This document shows, piece after piece, positions 57,115-64,000 of a DNA stretch of 64,000 nucleotides (its first letter is position 1; each line of letters begins with the position of its first letter). Location of the stretch: assembly GCF_963675165.1 (NCBI RefSeq), contig NC_087377.1:12324632-12388631 (forward strand), in the 5' to 3' direction. The notes under the pieces were generated by a model. It was given only the letters and a program-made list of their open reading frames with translations. It did no database searches and was not told the DNA's origin. This stretch comes from Halichondria panicea. Taxonomy: Eukaryota > Porifera > Demospongiae > Suberitida > Halichondriidae. Made by a program: the position numbers and the translations under genes.

Positions 57115-57325
57115 CTGCACACACATGCACCAAAATGCATCACAGCAAGATTGGGACTGTTTCAATTAATAGCATACGTAAATGTATCTTAAGCTAGTCC
57201 ATATTGCATAAAATTATATTATTAGTCTAAGCACATCATCTTTATTAGGCACTCAAGTGAAAAATCTACACTTTAATGATCAAAGATTAATTTCACAGCA
57301 TGCAAAAATCCTATCACCCACTCAC

Positions 57326-57416
57326 CACTTTGTGGATGCGTTGCACTCTCCTGGTCTGTGTGAACACCCTCCAGGTCTCCTGAGAGTAGAGCCTCACACT
57401 CTCAGCCACATAGTAC
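57326..57416 (-). CDS. YYVAES helical-repeat exon with in-frame deletion
   Basis: Same exon as 50501-50603, but with 12 bases missing in frame (the LVEQ-type residues before HIHKV). It reads YYVAESVRLYSQETWRVFTQ then TRRVQRIHKV. Splice sites are intact. It could be a usable variant or an early stage of decay. Confidence 0.45.
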
Positions 57417-57756
57417 CTGAGGGGGAGGAAGAAATAGTGAAATACAGTGGAACAATAAACAAAGAATCTTCAGAGAAAAGGAACACTGTAATAATAAGGA
57501 CAGTGCTTCTGTCCCCGAAATTTCCTATATCCTCCGAACAAAAGGAAAACCTCTCTCTCTATCATATCAAGTGCCGTAAATATCAATAACAATAGACAGT
57601 ACGTAACGTTTGAAAATGGTAAGCATCAGTCAACCAATAAACACATTCTGTACTAGGGTGGGTAGATTTGGTAAAGACTTCAGAATGAATAAGCAATAAA
57701 CACTCTGATCCAAACAGCCGGTAAAAACCCACTATACAATAAGTGATATTATTATG

Positions 57757-58057
57757 CAGTAGAACCTCGATTATCCAGCCCTCCATTATCCGGAACCTCG
57801 ATTATCCGGCTTGGCAATTTTCTTTTTAATCAGATTTAATAATTCAGAAAATGAGAGTGTCTCTTAAATGCGCATGTGCTTTGCAGCTGTTACTATGGAG
57901 ACATGCCTGCTTATCTTCTGCGCATGTGCAGACAACCATGTGGCACTGCTGTTTATCAAATAAAGTGGGTGGATCAAGGCGTGGTTTATCGATTCAATTA
58001 TCCGGTTATCCGGCCTGCCCCTGGAACCAAGGTAACCGGATAATCGAGGTTGTACTG
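57757..58057. mobile_element. Pogo-like MITE, second copy
   Basis: The ends CAGTAGAACCTCGATTATCC and GATAATCGAGGTTGTACTG are inverted. It is highly similar throughout to 40847-41143, including TTGCAGCTGTTAC and GTGGCACTGCTGTTTATCAA. Confidence 0.82.
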
Positions 58058-58151
58058 TATAGTTTTGGTAAAGGTCATACAACCTAAAACCATGGACATA
58101 ATGTAGGTGACTGCTTTTAAAGCACTAGACATGCACTCATTGCATACTCAC

Positions 58152-58265
58152 CTGCAATCCTTTGCCAGTTACTCCTCTCTGATCTTACTGAGATGATCAG
58201 CCAGCTCCCTCCAGGTTGGTCGTCCAGAATAACTCTTCATCCATTGGTCAATCAAATCTGTCAAG
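58152..58265 (-). pseudogene. Death-domain-like exon copy with nonsense codon
   Basis: The minus strand reads LTDLIDQWMKSYSGRPTWRE then LADHLSKIREE, then TAA where the 42.8 kb copy has CAA (EEQLAK). It continues LAKDC to a GTGAG donor. The W-x4-Y-x2-RPTWREL-A-x-L pattern fits a Death-fold domain. Confidence 0.5.
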
Positions 58266-58694
58266 CAGCCAGTATTGTCATTGCAACACGAATCTTCAAT
58301 CTAGTGGAGATATAATTGAGTGGGTGGTAGTATGATTAAACTAACAACATAACTAGCACTTCACCAAGTATAAAGTTTAATGTACGTGTGACAAAAGAAT
58401 GATAATTACATGCAGATACAATGTCACAGGATTGCAAAATAAACCCACAGCCAGTTACCTATAATATAATAATAATTATGAGTAACAACTATTCTCCACA
58501 TACAGAAAAGAAAACAATGCAAACAAGTAACAATCTTGACAACATCAACAGCTAGTACACCTCAAATCAACAGTACAGGCCGGGGGGGGGATTACTGAAT
58601 TACTGAGCTGTACCACTAATCATGAGCAGTGCTGTTAGTCAGCTAGGAGACTTTATGATGAGGAATTGGTCAGTTTAGAGAATACCATAATTAT

Positions 58695-58866
58695 AACTAG
58701 AAATTTCTGTGGTCCAAAAATTATGCGAATTCTGCGAATGAATGAGTAAACGCAGAAATATTATACGCAAATGCTTATTAACCACGCCTAATTTAACAGT
58801 TGAAAGTTCAATTCGCAGAAATAATTATTATCCGCAGAATTTTTGGGCCACAAAAATTTCTAGCTA
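58695..58866. mobile_element. MITE with AGAAATTTCTGTGG ends
   Basis: The left CTAGAAATTTCTGTGGTCCA and right GGGCCACAAAAATTTCTAG are inverted. Further inside, GCGAATTCTGCG and CGCAGAAATAATTATTATCC also pair. No gene. Confidence 0.75.
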
Positions 58867-59158
58867 TACGGTATATATCACTAGCTCTTTGACCAGCCAA
58901 GTCCATGAGCTACTGAAGGCACATGTATCTTATGAAACCACTCAAAGTAGGCAATGAAATGGCAAATCTAGAAATTGAAAGATCTACTCACCACTTTTGG
59001 TAAAGACTCTAGAGTGGACAAGTAATAATCACACTGAGCCAAAAAACAGACGGTAAAGATCTGCTATACAATAAACATTACGTGAGACAAGAATTAAGGG
59101 TCGTAGCTCTGATGAAGGGTCATACAACTTACAATCATTATTTGATGGACATAATTAC

Positions 59159-59233
59159 CAACGGCTGGTAGCAGTGTGAGTAGGTGTGGTTGTCTCTCCC
59201 CTGAGGGGAGGTGGACCAGGAACTCCCTCGTAG
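59159..59233 (-). pseudogene. Helical-repeat exon copy (EFLVHLPSGERQPHL)
   Basis: After a CTGCAG acceptor the minus strand reads TREFLVHLPSGERQPHLLTL then LPAV, ending at a GTAATT donor. The copy at about 62157-62235 (ERVLVHLPQRRQLHLTTLL) has lost bases. It is probably another helix pair of the same family. Confidence 0.45.
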
Positions 59234-59239
59234 CTGCAG

Positions 59240-60640
59240 GGGGGGAATATAACAGGTGGGTATATATCTCAATGCTTGGCACAGTGGAACCTCTATACTA
59301 ACAGTGACCGTAATAAAGAGGTGGTTGCACAATATGTTTTGGGGGCTTCTGGCTGCATGGTCAACCTGGCTGTATGAAATGGGTGACCACAAAACTCTTT
59401 TGAATGCTGTAACCTCATCTTCATCAGAGCATGAAATACACCACAGCATGGAAATGCTAGATATACACCATTAAACATTATAGTGTTAATGGATATGATG
59501 GTACACCTATGAAACATTGCAAGGTGTGTGTATAGGGGGAGGGGGGTTAGTAACTCAGTCAATAGATGCATTAAATTAATGTGACCAAATTATTTATCTA
59601 TCCAACAAGAATTGACGACAAGGATGAAGGGAACGACAACTCGAAAAGAAACCAAGGATAATTCGATCATGCATGCAGGCGAATCGTGTACTCTACTGTG
59701 GTGCTTATGTGGTGCTTATAATGTATGCATGTATGTCCCACTTACTCATTATACCACTAGGTCTACTACATGACAATATCTAAGGCCAAACAAAGTTAAT
59801 TCTTAGTTTCTCATCATAGTCCGTGCGATTTTAAACCTACCATCCCATCAAATTTTATTGCTGACTGTGCAAAATTTTGTCACGTGACTAGTGGTGCCAA
59901 GTCCATGTCACGGTTGCTAGACAGTGAGTGTAGCTTACCTGCAGCTTGACCTGCATTGTGCATTGATACTAATAGCTAACTACTACTCCATTATATATGA
60001 CTGCAAGATCTGTTGCAAAGTTAGTGCATTTTCTTGCTGAAAATGAAATGCCTACCGTCTTTCTTTAATTACAGCACCCACTAAAAATTACTTATAACTT
60101 TCCAGTGGCACACAAATAAAACAAGAAAAAAACTATAATTCCAGTTGGGCGCTTATATTAGAGTGGCACTTAGCAATAGAACGCAGAGTACTAGTACTAG
60201 TGGCTGTTTCCACGAGGCTATCATCATTAGTTGTACGTGTAGCCTCGATTTAAGGCCATGTTATTCTAGTTACTGAAGTGCCAGCAACAAATAATTCTAG
60301 AAGTTACTTCTCAATTCGCTTCTATAGAGTGGTGCTGTAATAAAGAAAGACAGTCTCCCGTTCCAATTTTTCAGATCCAACTTATTAATGAAACTAACTA
60401 CTTACGTGTTTAATGCTAATCGCAGGGGCCCCTCTCTCAGTACTCCCCAAAAACCTAACTGCTGTCACATGACTCCCAGCCTCTAGCGTGACAGAGATAA
60501 ATAATGGCCACGTGACATCCGCTTAGATCGGTAATGCCAAATGATAGTAATATCTTCGCGTAGGATCTGACGCATTATCTAGATCACAATCATCTATACG
60601 ATCACATACTAGTTAAATTGAGTTACTCACCTTTTCTAGC
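59240..60640. other. No gene seen
   Basis: Contains a solo pogo-type end CAGTGGAACCTCTATACTAA near 59283 and an end-like GGCCAAACAAAGTTAATTC near 59783. Short open frames at 59256-59474 lie within repeat sequence. Confidence 0.45.
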
Positions 60641-60649
60641 TCATGGCTA

Positions 60650-61085
60650 TGCAAGCAATTATTACAGCAACGATTACGACAGTAAAAACCACTGCAATTA
60701 CAATAAGGGAGATCACCCAGCCTGGTAGCCCAGTGCCCATAATTACAATAAAATTAGCATATATTTATCAAGATGAAGACATTACTTACTAGCTTGAGCA
60801 CTGAAACTGATACGGTCAACAACTTGGAGACTGTTATTGACCAGCAGAGAGAGCTCAAAGTAGTACGTTGTATATCAGCACTAAGTTCTGGTATGCTAAA
60901 TGGTGTGTCAAGCATTGATGTAATCTCATCCGACAATCCAGTAAATAGTGGGTCAGTTGTATAACGTACACTGCAGGTCTGCCCACTAGCGCTTAGAGCT
61001 GTTGATTTGCTCAAAAAGGATACTCGAGGTGTGAAATATTGTTGGGCCGAAGAGTCTGTATAAAATACAGATGAGCCATATCTGA
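60650..61085 (-). other. Possible 3' part of a single-pass membrane protein
   Basis: After an ATATATTTCAG acceptor, the minus strand at 61085-60790 reads YGSSVFYTDSSAQQYFTPRV, SKSTALSASGQTCSVRYTTD, FTGLSDEITSML and SSLCWSITVSKLLTVSVSVL, ending at a perfect GTAAGT donor. About 40 bases later, GCTACCAG precedes a frame reading GWVISLIVIAVVFTVVIVAV then IIACIAMS and stop, a clear membrane helix with no tail, as in R2. The phases do not match: the donor is phase 0 and the helix frame needs phase 1. Either a junction is misplaced, or the gene is broken. The ectodomain family is not recognised. Confidence 0.35.
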
Positions 61086-61249
61086 AATATATAGTTGTTA
61101 GAATGAACCTACCGATAGTATAGGGATAACAAATAAGTTGACTAGGCTCCAGTTCGTTTGTTGCCAAAACAGAAACTTTTACGTTCCAATTTCATCAATA
61201 TCTTTAAAAGTAGCATTACAGAAATCGTTTGGGCAGTCATTATAATAAT

Positions 61250-61372
61250 TATATAATTATAATAGGTATATGCTTAATTGTATGTGAATTAGGGTGTGTG
61301 TGATAAAGGTAGTTCTCTAGACCAAGTTAACCTTACGGCTGAGAGATCAATTATACAATTAATTAAGCATAC
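61250..61372. repeat. Inverted repeat around 61310
   Basis: AATAGGTATATGCTTAATTG and TTAATTAAGCATACCTATT face each other about 80 bases apart. Confidence 0.7.
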
Positions 61373-61821
61373 CTATTATTCATGGAATATTTGGCACAGG
61401 CCTAGCTAGTCACATGCACAGACCAGGTGAGTGCAAGCTGGTTGAGCAGTACATTCACGGAGTGGTAATTATAAGTCTCTGTTTGAAACCAAATTTGGGC
61501 AAACCAAATCCATGATAATTATTTTTCCGCAGCACAAAATAATGTGTTAGTATAGTAGGGTATGTAGGAAGTCTTTTTACAATTTGAATAATAGGCACTG
61601 TGAAATTGAGTTGCACATGCGCAGTAGCTCAGAACACGCCCACATTTTACATGGCAGTAAATCACAGATTGGTCCAATCAATGTTGAAACCACATTTTTT
61701 GAAAGTTTGTTATTTCGCTGCTGAAATTAAAAAGTAATGACATACTCCCATTTTTTAGTGCTATATAATTTATATAGGTTTTTTATTTCACTGCGTTCAA
61801 TAATAGCTAGGTGAAAAATGT

Positions 61822-62235
61822 GTGACCACCTTACAGGTCTCCTAAGAGTATATAGACCACCCTTAACACCATCCGCCATGCATGCATGCACGCACATAAT
61901 TATAGTATCTGAGGAAGAAATATAGAGGGGACTAAAACAGACATTGGTTCCACCTCAATACTTCAGTCAAGTTTGAGACAAACAGCAGGTAAAGATCCAC
62001 TACACAATAAACATCAACTGAGACAGAGGATTATAGCTCTGATAAAGGGTCATACAATCTACAACCATTATTTGATAACATAATTTCATAGATAAAGGGT
62101 CATACAATCTACAACCATTATTATAATATAATAATTGATGGACATACCTATTACCACATCGTTGGTAGCAGTGTGGTCAGGTGTAGTTGTCTCCTCTGGG
62201 GGAGGTGAACCAGGACTCTCTCATAACCACAGAGG
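61822..62235 (-). pseudogene. Decayed ends of the helical-gene block
   Basis: About 61822-61880 is a strongly decayed YYVAEG exon copy (ADGVKGGLY-like, then a stop). About 62157-62235 is a damaged copy of the 59159-59233 exon. The phrase AAAGGGTCATACAATCTACA is tandemly repeated at about 62043 and 62094. Confidence 0.45.
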
Positions 62236-62786
62236 CTGAAATATGCACAATTGAAAGGGAGAGGAGTTAGGACGGAAAATAATATGTTTCATGGTTAATA
62301 CAGCTAGGGGAACCTGAGTCGATTCCAAAATTTTGTATTGGTGTATTGCTACCTAGAATCAAGGCTAAAGAACTTCTAGATTGCATGTAATAAATAGGTG
62401 CATGGTTGACGCATAATGATATTTTGGAGGCTTGGGTTATCTGCATGGCTGTATGATAATAGTGACCGCAAGAGTCGAATTAATGTTAGAACCTCAAGAG
62501 ATTGCATGCTACTGTAGAAGGTGATTATAGGTAAATATAAATACACTCTGCAATGGACAAGGGGAGTGTCTGGAATCAAAGATGTCAGCGTGCCATATTA
62601 AGGCTCCAGGTAGACGGCTCCACATCTCAGCATCTTAAGTTCCCATAAAGGGCATAGGAAACATACTGATGCTAACTTCCCCCTGTTTTGGTTTTAAGTT
62701 ACCTGGCCTGGGAAATTGTCATTTCTGTTGCACTGTATAAGCCTTCTACTATAATGAAACTATTATTATACAGGGAATGCCCACCC

Positions 62787-62952
62787 CAGTGGCGTAGGAA
62801 GCAATTTCTCAATGAGGGGGCTCTAGTTTCTTAAATGGAAAAAAGTACGGCTATCTACATAATTATAGTGCAGCTTGATAAGTCATATTTACTAGCCTAG
62901 AAATAATTATGACGGGCTCCAGCCCCTAGAGCCCCCCCTTCCTACGCCATTG
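62787..62952. mobile_element. Small element with CAGTGGCGTAGG ends
   Basis: CAGTGGCGTAGGAAG and CTTCCTACGCCATTG are inverted, with GAGGGGGCTCTAG and CTAGAGCCCCCC inside. Same family style as 42990-43371. Confidence 0.75.
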
Positions 62953-62956
62953 CACC

Positions 62957-64000
62957 CATGCACTCCCACACACACTTATTGTGTATATATACATCTCTTA
63001 TAATAACTTGTATTTGTTGTTATGATACATGACTTATAATCAGTTTTGGAGTGTATAATTATTGTGATTGTTGCAATAGTATGCAGTAGTTGAATGTACA
63101 ATAATTTATAGTATGCACTATTGAGAGGCTCCATATATATACGTACTATGACAGGAGCGACTATAGTCCTGCTTTTCCTGTTTTACTCAATTAATTTACT
63201 TTGCTAAAATTCTCTTTTAATTGTTCGGATTGGTTATTAAGCATAGTGCAGAACATCTGCAGAGCTGACCTGCTCCTGAATTACAATCATTAATGATAAT
63301 TCTGGACAAAAGAAACAATAGCAATTACATAGAAAGGAGGAACTGAATCTCGTGAATGTCCTTATACTCCCCCTCCAGCATTGAATGTGTGGTTGTCACG
63401 CAAGTATAATGTGGCAATATCAGGCAAACAGCCGGGAATTTGTGTGAAAAGCACACCCCACTTTTAGTGTTGGCTTGAAGTGTTTACAGCCAGATGATGA
63501 TCGAGACTAAAACCACCATTAGTTGAAATGTTATTACAGAAACCTTATCACTTAAACAGAAACTATAGCCCTAACTACCACAAACAGACAAGGTATCTTC
63601 TTATAATAACTATCCCTTAGAGTGACAACAACTGCATGTATAATAGACATCAACATTTCATTGCACTATATATAATTATAGTGACCATACAATGTTTGCA
63701 TGTGCACTGTGGAGAACTTACGGATATGTACTGATAGAACTGCATATTTATACTTTTTGTGAATGTTCTAGAATAGTGATGTATTGCCGGTTTTTGTGAA
63801 TGTTCTAGAGAATGTTCTAGATTTACCATGTGTTGTTGTGCAATACCCGGATATAGTTATTGTTTTTGTAAGTGGGTGTGTTTATTGCTGTGATAAATTA
63901 TTGAGAACTTGACAATTAGCGCAAGCAGGCGCTGACATGCACATACAGTAAGTTAAATATAATACTGGAAACTTCCTATAGAGCTACAAACCAACCTCAT
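62957..64000. other. No gene seen
   Basis: AT-rich sequence without supported exons. GTGAATGTTCTAGA occurs twice near 63760-63810. Confidence 0.4.

Overview
The window looks like nuclear DNA of an early-branching animal, most likely a demosponge of the Amphimedon type. That assignment is inferred from gene style, not from a search. The DNA is AT-rich and intron-dense with short GT-AG introns. It is crowded with CA/GT microsatellites and small inverted-repeat elements, and it codes for Ig-, FN3- and Sushi-domain receptors. No rRNA, tRNA, CRISPR or prokaryotic operon was seen.

The main content is a head-to-tail array of single-pass receptor genes, all on the + strand, called R1 to R9 here (R6 is not used). 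R1 is at 145-2072 and loses its signal exon off the left edge. R2 is at 10652-11667, R3 at 13179-15054, R4 at 21420-24922, R5 at 26763-28529 with a tail exon at 30553-30796, R7 at 37407-40125, R8 at about 44404-46470 and R9 at 52623-54711. Broken copies lie at 15675-16446 and 26269-26612. The usual plan is signal peptide, one Ig-like domain, one FN3 domain, two or three Sushi (CCP) domains, a transmembrane helix and a short tail. Nearly every domain is a single exon bounded by phase-1 introns, so domains can be lost, swapped or skipped without breaking frame. The tail is highly conserved and carries two tyrosine motifs: GPVYEEVSPKEEIEL, followed by NQAYGP. The first resembles a Src-family SH2 ligand, the second an NxxY (PTB-type) site, and together they are ITAM-like in layout. 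The ectodomains fall into two subfamilies, R1/R7/R8/R9 and R3/R4/R5, that share this tail. R2 is a divergent Ig-FN3 protein with no tail.

Members differ in ways that look functional or decaying. R7 duplicates its tail module. R2 stops right after the membrane helix. R4 has a frameshift in one Sushi exon. R5 has a one-base deletion in its tail exon and an alternative membrane-anchored end by intron read-through. R8 lost its usual start codon and a Sushi cysteine.

Between the receptors the minus strand holds repeated, mostly broken exons of another gene family, with helical HEAT/ARM-like repeats and a Death-domain-like exon. They lie at 2.3-5.0, 34.7-36.0, 41.8-42.9, 47.5-50.6 and 55.0-62.2 kb, so the duplication unit seems to have been receptor plus helical-repeat gene. 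Two further minus-strand extracellular-type fragments lie at 17.97-19.17 kb, and a possible membrane protein at 60.65-61.08 kb.

The rest is mobile DNA: a 1.3 kb foldback element beside R4, pogo/Tigger-like and hAT-like MITEs (one with an empty paralogous site), a family with ends like CAGGGGCGGATCC, a LINE 3' fragment and several dispersed repeats. Gene models were built by eye from splice consensus and paralogue alignment. Exon edges should be right to within a few bases for the receptors and are less certain elsewhere.
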